A DNA stretch of 6,798 nt from Marinosulfonomonas sp. (GCA_022712735.1 JAFLKA010000358.1:1-6798), one strand, 5' to 3'; positions 1-6,374 are shown, counted from the stretch's first letter. Numbers and translations: made by a program. The notes: a model not told the origin generated them from the letters alone.

Positions 1-107
1 CCATAAACAACACCTGGTACAAGCCCTGCACGACGCGCTTGACGGGCGGCCCCCTTGCCTGTCCCCGTGCGCTCGTTGGCGATAAGATCTGGGATCTTTT
101 TAGCCAT
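1..107 (-). CDS. rplY: 50S ribosomal protein L25 (Ctc/TL5 family), N-terminal part, cut by the left edge
   Basis: This is the first 35 codons of a protein starting [19 protein letters not shown] and continuing with [17 protein letters not shown]. That is the opening of ribosomal protein L25, which binds 5S rRNA in the large subunit. The (R)xGxGKGAAR(Q)xRRxGxVPGVVYG pattern is the family's N-terminal signature. The start is well supported: an AGGAG ribosome binding site lies at 115-119 on the minus strand, 7 bases before the ATG at 105-107. Whether the protein is short L25 or the longer Ctc form with a C-terminal TL5 domain cannot be seen here; alphaproteobacteria usually carry the longer form. 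In many bacteria pth (peptidyl-tRNA hydrolase) follows, which here would lie beyond the left edge. The gene is transcribed away from the rest of the window behind a leader that can fold. Confidence 0.9.
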   Translation of the reverse strand, partial: MAKKIPDLIANERTGTGKGAARQARRAGLVPGVVY

Positions 108-127
108 AATAATTCTCCTAGGTTAGT

Positions 128-155
128 GCGGGCTCCTCCAAGGGTGTAGTCCCGC
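128..155 (-). promoter_or_regulatory. Hairpin in the rplY leader, just before the ribosome binding site
   Basis: On the minus strand the arms GCGGG (155-151) and CCCGC (132-128) pair. The stem extends inward through CT/AG, C/G and CC/GG pairs, with a bulged A, two mismatches and a CTT loop. The structure ends about 8 bases before the AGGAG site of rplY. A second small helix, CGCGT-CTTC-ACGCG at 166-153, shares bases 153-155 with it, so the two cannot form fully together. I infer a possible translational control element. No known RNA family was recognised. Confidence 0.4.
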
Positions 156-167
156 GTGAAGACGCGC

Positions 168-196
168 GTATAGACGGGAATTGGGGGGAATGGAAG
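168..196 (-). promoter_or_regulatory. Weak promoter candidate for rplY
   Basis: On the minus strand CTATAC (173-168) matches the alphaproteobacterial -10 pattern CTATAT at five of six bases. Seventeen bases upstream is CTTCCA (196-191), which keeps only the CTT of the CTTGAC -35 pattern. Transcription would start near position 160, giving a leader of about 50 bases that contains the hairpin at 128-155. The weak -35 box makes this tentative. Confidence 0.28.
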
Positions 197-318
197 GGGG
201 ATTTTCTGCGACTGCCTGCATATGCATAACTGCCGGACATTGCTAGGGTTAAGACCTACTAATCCAACGCCTGGCTTTGGCAGTTGCTTTGGCCCCTCCC
301 CCATGCCACATGCAAGAT

Positions 319-1467
319 ATGTCAATTTTAGCCGCCGCCCGCCTATCCCGCTCCACGCTGTTTGCTTTTGCCGCCGAGGGCGTTTTCTGGGGCGCATTCG
401 CCGCCCTTGTTCCGGAACTAAAAGCGCAGATCGGTGCATCCGATGGCGAGTTTGGCACCGCAATGCTGTTTACCGCCGTTGGTGCCGTATCGGCGATGTG
501 GCTGGCACCCAAGTTCGACGCACTATTGGGGCGACGGGCAATGGCTGCTGCGGCCGTGTTATTGGCAATATCCTTTCTGTTCCCCGCGCTGACATCATCG
601 TTTTGGCTGTTCACGATATTGATGGTTGTTGCGGGCGCCACTGCGGGCCTGTTGGACGTGGTTATGAACGCACGCGTATCGGTGATCGAGGGGGCACATA
701 ACACATCACTAATGAACCTGAACCACGCGGTATTTTCGCTAGCCTATGCCGGAGCAGCGCTGGCAACAGGAATTGCGCGCGAGGCCCGGATCACACCCTG
801 GGTAGTTTTCATTGGTATTTCCGCGTTGGTATTATTCATTGCCCCCCTGATGATACAAAACAAAACCGCGCCCAGTCCCGAACCAAAACCGCAGTCGGCG
901 GGCCACGGGCTAAACCACGTCATGATCTGGGGCGGGTTGATCGTTCTTATCGCATTCATGGCGGAAAACGCGACCGAAGGCTGGTCGGCCCTGTTCATTG
1001 AGCGCGATTTGAACGGTCGCGCAGCACAGGGCGCACTTGGCCCTGCAATTCTGGGTCTAACGATGGGCATCGGGCGATTGGCTGGCCAGCTTATTACCGA
1101 ACGCCTGAAAGAGGTGATCGTTATCAAATACGCATCTGCATTGGCCGCTTTGGGCACATTGATTGCAGCATTCGCGCCAACGCCGCTGGTTGCTTATCTG
1201 GGGTTCGGGTTGGCGGGCTTCGGGGTCTCGGTGATTGCGCCGATGGCGTTTTCAATTGTTGGACAGCATTTTGAAAAGAACATGCGCGCCTATGCGATCT
1301 CGCGGGTTGCGGTCCTCGGGTATTTCGGGTTTTTCATTGGCCCGCCCCTGATGGGCTGGGTTTCAGAAGTCGCCGGATTACGGGCCTCGTTTGTCAGTAT
1401 CGCGGTGGTGTTGGCATTTGTTCCGCTCTGCCTATTCTATCTGAATAGAAACGCACGGAACGACTAA
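319..1467 (+). CDS. MFS transporter, 12 membrane segments, substrate unknown
   Basis: Predicted inner-membrane permease of the major facilitator superfamily, about 382 residues. I count twelve hydrophobic segments. The first is LFAFAAEGVFWGAFAALVPE at about residues 14-33; the last lies in the final 25 residues. The half-molecule loop, rich in P, K and E, falls between segments 6 and 7. The loop between segments 2 and 3 carries the MFS motif A remnant APKFDALLGRR. Segment 7 has the acidic stretch MAENATEGWSALFIERD, seen in fucose-permease-like MFS proteins of alphaproteobacteria. The start is uncertain. ATG codons at 310 and 319 and a TTG at 277 share the frame, and none has a clear ribosome binding site. 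I chose 319 because relatives, as I remember them, begin MSxL next to the first segment. The gene stands alone on its strand and converges on lldD with a four-base overlap. Sugar, organic-acid or drug export roles cannot be told apart. Confidence 0.88.
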   Translation: MSILAAARLSRSTLFAFAAEGVFWGAFAALVPELKAQIGASDGEFGTAMLFTAVGAVSAMWLAPKFDALLGRRAMAAAAVLLAISFLFPALTSSFWLFTILMVVAGATAGLLDVVMNARVSVIEGAHNTSLMNLNHAVFSLAYAGAALATGIAREARITPWVVFIGISALVLFIAPLMIQNKTAPSPEPKPQSAGHGLNHVMIWGGLIVLIAFMAENATEGWSALFIERDLNGRAAQGALGPAILGLTMGIGRLAGQLITERLKEVIVIKYASALAALGTLIAAFAPTPLVAYLGFGLAGFGVSVIAPMAFSIVGQHFEKNMRAYAISRVAVLGYFGFFIGPPLMGWVSEVAGLRASFVSIAVVLAFVPLCLFYLNRNARND

Positions 1468-2627
1468 CTCCATTCCCCTGCAAACCCCTTGGGCACCAGC
1501 AGCACATCCTTATCCAGTCCTTCAACCGATTTGCGCCCGCACAGCGCCATCGTCAGGTCCAGTTCGCGATGGATCACCTCAAGCGCTTTGATCACGCCTT
1601 CTTCGCCCATCGCGCCCAGCCCATAGGTATAAGCGCGGCCAATGTAGGTGCCCTTGGCCCCCATCGCCATCGCCTTCAGCACGTCCTGACCAGACCGGAT
1701 GCCGCTGTCAAAATGCACCTCGACCTTGTCGCCAACCGCCTCAAGGATTGGACCCAATGCGCGGATCGCACTTAACGCGCCGTCCAGTTGCCGCCCGCCG
1801 TGATTTGACACGATAATCGCATCCACGCCAACCTTGGCGGCCATTTTAGCGTCCTCGACATCAAGGATTCCCTTCAGGATCACCTTGCCACCCCACATCT
1901 TTTTGAACTGGGCAATGCGCTTCCAGTCTAGCGATTGGTCAAAGGCCTCGGCGGTCCATTCAGACAATGACGACGGGTCTGTCACCCCTTTGGCGTGGCC
2001 AACAATATTGCCAAATTCACGCCGCTTGGTGCCCAGCATGCCAAGGCCCCATTGCACCTTGGTCATCATGTTGGCGATGGATTTTACCGTCAGTTTGGGC
2101 GGGGCGGACAGACCGTTTTTCAAATCCTTGTGGCGTTGCCCCATCAGTTGCAGATCAACCGTGATCACAATCGCCGAGCAATTCGCCGCCCGCGCCCGAT
2201 CAAAAAGCCGCTTCATAAAATCATCGTCCTTCAGGGTGTAGACCTGAAACCAGAACGGTTTTGTAGTATTCTCGGCCACATCCTCGATTGAACAAATCGA
2301 CATCGTCGACAGGGTAAACGGCACCCCGAATTTTTCGGCTGCTTTGGCGGCCTTGATCTCGCCATCCGCGCATTGCATCCCCGTTAAACCCACAGGCGCC
2401 AACGCCACAGGCATCGACACATCTTCGCCAATCATCTGCGTTGCCGTGCTGCGATTGGTCATGTCCACAGCCACCCGTTGGCGCAGGCGGATCAGGTCAA
2501 AATCGGATGTATTCTCACGAAAGGTCTGTTCCGTCCAACTGCCGCTTTCGGCATAGTCATAGAACATCTTGGGCACGCGGCGTTTGTAAATCTTCTTTAG
2601 ATCAGCGATTTCTGTGATAACGGCCAT
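1464..2627 (-). CDS. lldD: FMN-dependent L-lactate dehydrogenase (alpha-hydroxyacid dehydrogenase family)
   Basis: This 387-residue flavoprotein probably oxidises L-lactate to pyruvate at the cytoplasmic face of the membrane, passing electrons to quinone. The family landmarks are in order: YDYAESG near residues 23-29 (flavin-site tyrosine), LAPVGLTGM at 77-84, FQVY at 127-130, ITVD at 155-158, LKG with FMN lysine K252, and SNHGGRQLDG at 274-283 with the catalytic base H276 and substrate arginine R279. FDSGIRSGQD at 306-315 binds the flavin phosphate. The segment around 175-215, rich in K, M and W, matches the loop that attaches such enzymes to the membrane. Length fits the family (about 380-396). 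The ATG is supported by AGGAG at 2636-2640, 8 bases away. The gene lies 65 bases after the MttB-like gene and has its own promoter candidate. Glycolate, mandelate or another 2-hydroxyacid remains possible as substrate; lactate is favoured because this form is usually annotated so in Rhodobacteraceae. Confidence 0.9.
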   Translation of the reverse strand: MAVITEIADLKKIYKRRVPKMFYDYAESGSWTEQTFRENTSDFDLIRLRQRVAVDMTNRSTATQMIGEDVSMPVALAPVGLTGMQCADGEIKAAKAAEKFGVPFTLSTMSICSIEDVAENTTKPFWFQVYTLKDDDFMKRLFDRARAANCSAIVITVDLQLMGQRHKDLKNGLSAPPKLTVKSIANMMTKVQWGLGMLGTKRREFGNIVGHAKGVTDPSSLSEWTAEAFDQSLDWKRIAQFKKMWGGKVILKGILDVEDAKMAAKVGVDAIIVSNHGGRQLDGALSAIRALGPILEAVGDKVEVHFDSGIRSGQDVLKAMAMGAKGTYIGRAYTYGLGAMGEEGVIKALEVIHRELDLTMALCGRKSVEGLDKDVLLVPKGFAGEWS

Positions 2628-2658
2628 CGTGCTTGCTCCTCAAGGTGTATCACCCAAC

Positions 2659-2688
2659 ATATGCCGCCAATCCCGCGCATATTTCAAG
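2659..2688 (-). promoter_or_regulatory. Promoter candidate for lldD with an inverted repeat on its -10 box
   Basis: On the minus strand CTTGAA (2688-2683) matches the CTTGAC -35 pattern at five of six bases. Eighteen bases later GCATAT (2664-2659) matches CTATAT at four. The -10 hexamer is also the second arm of a perfect inverted repeat, ATATGC (2682-2677), 12 bases, then GCATAT (2664-2659). The first arm begins next to the -35 box. A repeat placed like this looks like an operator for a dimeric regulator, or could be an RNA hairpin if transcription comes through from the MttB-like gene. The assignment rests on sequence pattern only. Confidence 0.38.
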
Positions 2689-2692
2689 GGGT

Positions 2693-4261
2693 CTAAATCG
2701 TATCCACCCGTCCCGCGTATACCTCAACGATGTGCTCATCCGCCTTGGCTGCCAGTTCCGCAATCTCGCGGTTTTGCTCCTCGGACAGCACCCCAGCCTC
2801 GGGCGCATTGGCAATTGACGCAAGCGCTGCATCCCGCGCTGCTTCAAACGCGCCGCGTCGGCCTGATGCCTCGTAGTCATCACGCCCATCCCGTTGAAAT
2901 ACCTGCGGGATAAACTGGTCCCGACATTCGCTAACCGTATGGTCACTGTCCAGAAAATGCCCGCCTACACGGATGGATGACAGCTCGTCCCAGTTCAAAC
3001 TGGCCTCGGTAATGTCAGGCGAGCGCATGAACCGGCGCACCATCGCGCCAACCTCGTTATCCAGCACCGCCTGCACTGGCGAAAACACGGTGGCGCATTC
3101 CAACTGACCAATCCCGCCCAGAATATCCGCGCCTGACAATGCCACATTCTGCATCAGCATCGCACGTTCCGCCATCGACTGGTGATCCGTATCCGGCGTG
3201 TCCGAGCCTGAGCCATATGTATGCGCCATCATCCCGAAGCTTTTCATCAACTGGATCGACATGTTGGCGGCCTGCATCGCCTCAACTGATGACTGCAACG
3301 CGGACCCTGTGCGCATATCCAGCGTGAACATCAGCGGCGTGGCGATCACCGGCGTGCCGGGGGCAAGGATATGCGCCATCACCGTCATCCCCAGTATTTC
3401 CGCCGCCGCCATCAGCGCCATCGCGGGCACTGACAAAGGTGCTGTGCCACCGGCGGAGGGCAAGGAACAGGCATGGATCGGCACGCCGTATTTGCCCGCC
3501 TGAATAATCACCTCGGTGTCCATGTATTTGAACTCCAGCGGGGTGAAGGAGCAGGTGATCACACTGGTTGATGGCCGCGCCCGCAACTCATCCTCGCCCC
3601 CCGCTGCAATCGCCGCGATTTTCATCAGGTATTCGATATTTTCCTTTTGATACGGTTGCATCCAAACGTGTTTATGGGTGTTGGCGCTGATCGTGGCATA
3701 GGCGTGAATATCCGCTGTCACCTCAGGCACCCCATGCACAAACGGATGCGCGATAAACCCAATCTGGTCCAGATCATTGGCCACGGCGGCAATCTCGCCC
3801 GCAGCCGTCAAATCCATGTTGCGATAACTGGCGTCACGCGGGTCCACATATCCATGCCCGCCAGTGCCTGTGCGCAGGATAAAGCCCTTGTCAGGGCGCG
3901 GCACCTGCATATCAAATTCCGGCAATTTGCCCGCAAACAACGCCGATTTCGGTGTTGCCACCAGCGCCTCCTCAACCAGTTCGCGCGGCAAACGAATACG
4001 CCCCGCCTCGCTGCCTTCCTTGGCCCCAGCTTTCAGAAACGCCGCTTTGGCGACGGGATGCACCACTACCACGCCGTAATCCACCAACAGTGCGAAGGTG
4101 CGTTCCCGCATGTAAGCCATCCGGTCGGCGTCCAGAAATCCGAAGGTTGGGCGCGTCGCAAAGGTGCTGTCCATCGAGAACGCATCGGCTGGTTTAATGG
4201 TCTTTGGCGGGTTCTTGCGCCCGCGCCGTTTGGGCCGTGTGGTGGGGTTGCTGTCAGTCAT
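2693..4261 (-). CDS. MttB-family (trimethylamine/glycine betaine-type) corrinoid-dependent methyltransferase, non-pyrrolysine
   Basis: This 522-residue protein belongs to the MttB superfamily, in which a TIM-barrel enzyme moves a methyl group from a methylated amine to a corrinoid protein. Residues 1-22 form a basic, probably disordered tail (RPKRRGRKNPPK). The barrel follows from about residue 40 to the C-terminus. Family-like stretches include RTGTGGHGYVDPRD (130-143), CSFTPLEF (237-244), SLPSAGGTAPLSVP (266-279) and YGSGSDTPDTDHQSMAER (349-366). The last appears to cover the position where true MttB has pyrrolysine. Here only sense codons occur, so this is a non-Pyl homologue like the glycine betaine enzyme MtgB. 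The start was set at 4261 by AGGAGG at 4269-4274, 7 bases upstream; the in-frame ATG at 4267 is only 1 base from it. No corrinoid protein or reactivase gene is visible. Trimethylamine, glycine betaine, carnitine, proline betaine or another methylated amine could be the substrate. Confidence 0.87.
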   Translation of the reverse strand: MTDSNPTTRPKRRGRKNPPKTIKPADAFSMDSTFATRPTFGFLDADRMAYMRERTFALLVDYGVVVVHPVAKAAFLKAGAKEGSEAGRIRLPRELVEEALVATPKSALFAGKLPEFDMQVPRPDKGFILRTGTGGHGYVDPRDASYRNMDLTAAGEIAAVANDLDQIGFIAHPFVHGVPEVTADIHAYATISANTHKHVWMQPYQKENIEYLMKIAAIAAGGEDELRARPSTSVITCSFTPLEFKYMDTEVIIQAGKYGVPIHACSLPSAGGTAPLSVPAMALMAAAEILGMTVMAHILAPGTPVIATPLMFTLDMRTGSALQSSVEAMQAANMSIQLMKSFGMMAHTYGSGSDTPDTDHQSMAERAMLMQNVALSGADILGGIGQLECATVFSPVQAVLDNEVGAMVRRFMRSPDITEASLNWDELSSIRVGGHFLDSDHTVSECRDQFIPQVFQRDGRDDYEASGRRGAFEAARDAALASIANAPEAGVLSEEQNREIAELAAKADEHIVEVYAGRVDTI

Positions 4262-4268
4262 GTCCATA

Positions 4269-4274
4269 CCTCCT
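4269..4274 (-). promoter_or_regulatory. Strong ribosome binding site fixing the MttB-like start
   Basis: AGGAGG on the minus strand lies 7 bases before the ATG at 4259-4261. It lies 1 base before the ATG at 4265-4267 and inside the coding frame of the ATG at 4298-4300. The spacing therefore favours the shortest form, beginning MTDSNPTT. Confidence 0.75.
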
Positions 4275-4317
4275 GAAAACTCAGTTTCGATATGGCACAC
4301 ACCGTTTTGCGCTCACT

Positions 4318-4343
4318 GCCTGCCGACTTGAGCGAGGTCAGGC
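4318..4343 (-). terminator. Possible weak terminator or attenuating hairpin after the arginine kinase gene
   Basis: On the minus strand GCCTG-A-CC (4343-4336) pairs with GGCAGGC (4324-4318) around an 11-base loop, giving seven pairs with one bulged A. It lies 22 bases after the kinase stop codon and 57 bases before the MttB-like start. There is no run of T after the stem, so intrinsic termination is doubtful. It could reduce read-through or protect the 3' end of a trpA-kinase message. Confidence 0.25.
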
Positions 4344-4364
4344 TAGCTGCAATTCATCGTGCAC

Positions 4365-5456
4365 TCAAGAAGTTTCCAGCGCCCAGAGCGTAGCTGCCCC
4401 GTCATATAGCCTGCGCATGATCTCCATTTCGGAAACCCCCAACCGCGCAGATGGCGATATATCAACCAGCCCGTCCGCTCCCGCATCTGAATGCTCGCCT
4501 CCTGCCCCGCGCACAGCTAGGCCAAGGTTTTTAGCCTCAAGAGTAACCCGATCCAAATCCGTGCCACCCTTGGTCAGACGCGGTAGCTTCATATGCAAGC
4601 TAGAGCGCATACCCGCCCCCAGATTTGTCGGACAAGACGCCACCGCGCCGTATTTGTCCGACATGGCAAAGTCCGGCAACAGCCCCTCTAGAATCTCAAG
4701 CCCGCTGTGCAAACGCCCAAACAGTGCATTCAGATTGCCCCCTGTCTGCATCGACATGATGCGCAAGTGGTCCTCTTCGCCGACCCAGACCAGAAAACCC
4801 TGATCCGCCGACACATACATGCCGCGCCCATAGGGCCAATCGCCGGAAATGCCTGCCACGTTCAGATATTTGTCGTTGCTCATGTCCTTGAACATCTGAT
4901 GCGCGGCGACGCGGCGGTCGTATTCCGCGCCATCAATTTCATAAGGCGAGCCCGGCGTGATCGACAGATACTGGCCTCCAAATTCGGGGTTCTCGGCCAG
5001 CTTGGCAAAAGCCGCAGCGGCCACGTCCTCGAATGCCACCCGCTGATCCTTGCTCATCGCACCTGGCAGCGGGAAAGACGCCACATTACGCGCCACCCGC
5101 ACCCGCATCGAGACCTCTTTCAGCTTGGCATCAATCGCGCCCAGATCGCAAACCTGCGCCGTCGTGTCCCAATCATGCGGCTGGGAAATGGCTATGTCGT
5201 CAGGAATGCCGTGAAAGTCGCGGATCAGCTTATCAAAAAATGGCGCGAAATCATCGTAATCATCAGGTGCCATCGCATAGGCCCCCATATTACTATTGGG
5301 ATTTTCCATCCCCGAGGCAATGATTTTGCGTAGCCTTTGTTGCAGCGGGGCATCCAGCCCCTTGTAATACGCCGCATCAAAATGGCGGGCCATCAGATTG
5401 TCAGGGTTGGATTGCTTGATTCCAGCTATCCGCGCAATAAGTTGCTCGTCCGTCAT
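4365..5456 (-). CDS. Phosphagen kinase, arginine kinase type (ATP:guanido phosphotransferase)
   Basis: This 363-residue kinase probably makes phosphoarginine from ATP and arginine reversibly in the cytosol, buffering ATP. Both domains are present: the small helical N-terminal one (about 1-90) and the large catalytic one. By alignment from memory with horseshoe-crab arginine kinase, the ATP-phosphate arginines are R118, R120 (MRVRVAR), R232 (GEEDHLRIMSM), R284 (CPTNLGAGMRSS) and R316 (VRGAGGEH). The guanidinium ligands are E228 and E321, with reactive cysteine C275. The substrate loop NSNMGAY (54-60) keeps the serine and tyrosine of arginine kinases and has their short length, against the longer loop of creatine kinase. 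The RGAGG stretch lacks the second arginine of the usual arginine-kinase RGTRG. Length is normal (about 355). AGGAG at 5462-5466 supports the start. The gene begins 35 bases after trpA, so co-transcription is likely. McsB is excluded because it lacks the N-terminal domain. Another guanidino substrate, such as taurocyamine, is possible. Confidence 0.93.
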   Translation of the reverse strand: MTDEQLIARIAGIKQSNPDNLMARHFDAAYYKGLDAPLQQRLRKIIASGMENPNSNMGAYAMAPDDYDDFAPFFDKLIRDFHGIPDDIAISQPHDWDTTAQVCDLGAIDAKLKEVSMRVRVARNVASFPLPGAMSKDQRVAFEDVAAAAFAKLAENPEFGGQYLSITPGSPYEIDGAEYDRRVAAHQMFKDMSNDKYLNVAGISGDWPYGRGMYVSADQGFLVWVGEEDHLRIMSMQTGGNLNALFGRLHSGLEILEGLLPDFAMSDKYGAVASCPTNLGAGMRSSLHMKLPRLTKGGTDLDRVTLEAKNLGLAVRGAGGEHSDAGADGLVDISPSARLGVSEMEIMRRLYDGAATLWALETS

Positions 5457-5491
5457 GGTTGCTCCTGTTTATCTGGCGCGCCTCTGTTCTT

Positions 5492-6283
5492 TTAGCCCCG
5501 ATGCGCCCCGTCCGATAGCGTTTTCACAAACGCCAGCACATCGGCCACGCTGTCACCCGCCGCAATCCGGCTGATAATAGCCGAACCAACAACCGCGCCG
5601 TCGGCCACTTTGGCGACTGCTTCGGCTTTGTCCGGCGTGTTGATGCCAAAGCCGACAATTACCGGCAAATCAGTTTTCGCCTTGATCCGCGCCACTTCGG
5701 GGCCAATGTCGGCGGCGTCTGCCTCGGCAGCCCCCGTGATGCCGTTGATTGACACATAATACAGAAACCCCGAGGTGTTTTGCAGCACCTTGGGCAGGCG
5801 TTTGTCATCCGTGGTAGGTGTGGCCAGCCGGATAAAGTTCAGCCCAGCTGCCTGTGCCGGAATACACAGTTCGCTGTCCTCCTCAGGAGGTAAATCAACG
5901 ATGATCATGCCGTCGATACCGGCTGCCTTGGCATCCACCAGAAACGTATCAACGCCGCGATTGTAGATCGGGTTGTAATACCCCATCAACACAATCGGCG
6001 TCACGTCATCCCCCTTGCGAAACTCCCGCGCCAATTCCAGCGTGCGCTCAAGCGTCATACCTGCTTTCAACGCCCGTTGCCCCGCCAATTGAATGGTCGG
6101 GCCATCCGCCATCGGGTCGGTAAACGGCAAGCCCAGTTCGATCACGTCGACACCAGCCGCCGGTAAGCCTTTGACGATTTCAAGCGAGGTGTCAAAATCC
6201 GGATCACCCGCCATAATATAGGACACGAATGCCTTTTTACCGCTTGCGCGCAGTTCTTCAAATTTGCGGTCAATTCGTGTCAT
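5492..6283 (-). CDS. trpA: Tryptophan synthase alpha chain
   Basis: TrpA cleaves indole-3-glycerol phosphate to indole and glyceraldehyde 3-phosphate and passes indole to TrpB through a tunnel, the last step of tryptophan synthesis. The protein is a complete 263-residue TIM barrel; the Salmonella enzyme has 268. Catalytic E49 and D60 lie in the signature [17 protein letters not shown] (49-65), at the same residue numbers as in Salmonella. Loop 6 has T183 in NGITGA. The phosphate-binding end has GFGI (211-214) and VGSAI (232-236). The start is supported by AAGGGG at 6289-6294, five bases from the ATG. Unlike the classic trpBA arrangement, no trpB precedes it. The upstream neighbour is the divergent ychF, so trpA opens its own transcription unit. 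The arginine kinase gene follows 35 bases downstream, with no terminator in between. I saw no leader peptide rich in tryptophan in the 120-base gap upstream. Confidence 0.98.
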   Translation of the reverse strand: MTRIDRKFEELRASGKKAFVSYIMAGDPDFDTSLEIVKGLPAAGVDVIELGLPFTDPMADGPTIQLAGQRALKAGMTLERTLELAREFRKGDDVTPIVLMGYYNPIYNRGVDTFLVDAKAAGIDGMIIVDLPPEEDSELCIPAQAAGLNFIRLATPTTDDKRLPKVLQNTSGFLYYVSINGITGAAEADAADIGPEVARIKAKTDLPVIVGFGINTPDKAEAVAKVADGAVVGSAIISRIAAGDSVADVLAFVKTLSDGAHRG

Positions 6284-6344
6284 GACGTCCCCTTTGTCTG
6301 TTCCATGCGGTTTGGGCTAAAACGCACGTAAAATCAATGCCCCG

Positions 6345-6374
6345 CTTGACGTCGGTACGATTGCCGCCCTACAT
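6345..6374 (+). promoter_or_regulatory. Promoter candidate for ychF
   Basis: CTTGAC at 6345-6350 is a perfect match to the -35 box of alphaproteobacterial housekeeping promoters. CTACAT at 6369-6374 matches the -10 pattern CTATAT at five of six bases, with an 18-base spacer. Transcription would begin near 6382, giving a leader of about 22 bases that includes the AAGGGA ribosome binding site at 6391-6396. Confidence 0.5.

Noticed and set aside
240..262. TTGCTA and TACTAA as promoter boxes for the transporter
   Set aside because: The spacing is only about 11 bases, too short for a sigma-70-type promoter, and neither box fits the CTTGAC/CTATAT pattern well.
249..704. Open minus-strand frame of about 151 codons opposite the start of the transporter gene
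   Set aside because: The plus-strand frame has clear membrane segments and an MFS motif. This frame has only A-, N- and R-rich sequence and ends in the divergent promoter region.
3647..4276. Open plus-strand frame of about 209 codons opposite the MttB-like gene
   Set aside because: It lies wholly over a gene with clear protein homology, its translation is rich in R, H and C without recognisable domains, and it has no convincing ribosome binding site. It is a by-product of codon use on the other strand.
4707..5333. Open plus-strand frame of about 208 codons opposite the arginine kinase gene
   Set aside because: The complementary frame encodes a complete kinase with all its active-site residues. 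The plus-strand product resembles nothing I know and has low-complexity H/R content.
4365..5456. McsB-type protein-arginine kinase as the identity of the phosphagen kinase
   Set aside because: McsB lacks the N-terminal helical domain with the substrate loop, which is present here, and the usual neighbours ctsR, mcsA and clpC are absent.
5475..5482. GGCGCGCC palindrome between trpA and the kinase gene
   Set aside because: An eight-base GC palindrome is expected by chance in DNA of this composition. It has no loop and no T-run, so it is not a terminator, and nothing supports an operator role.
5457..5491. A separate promoter or terminator in the trpA-kinase gap
   Set aside because: The 35 bases hold the ribosome binding site and no hexamer pair with proper spacing, and no stem-loop with a T-run was found.
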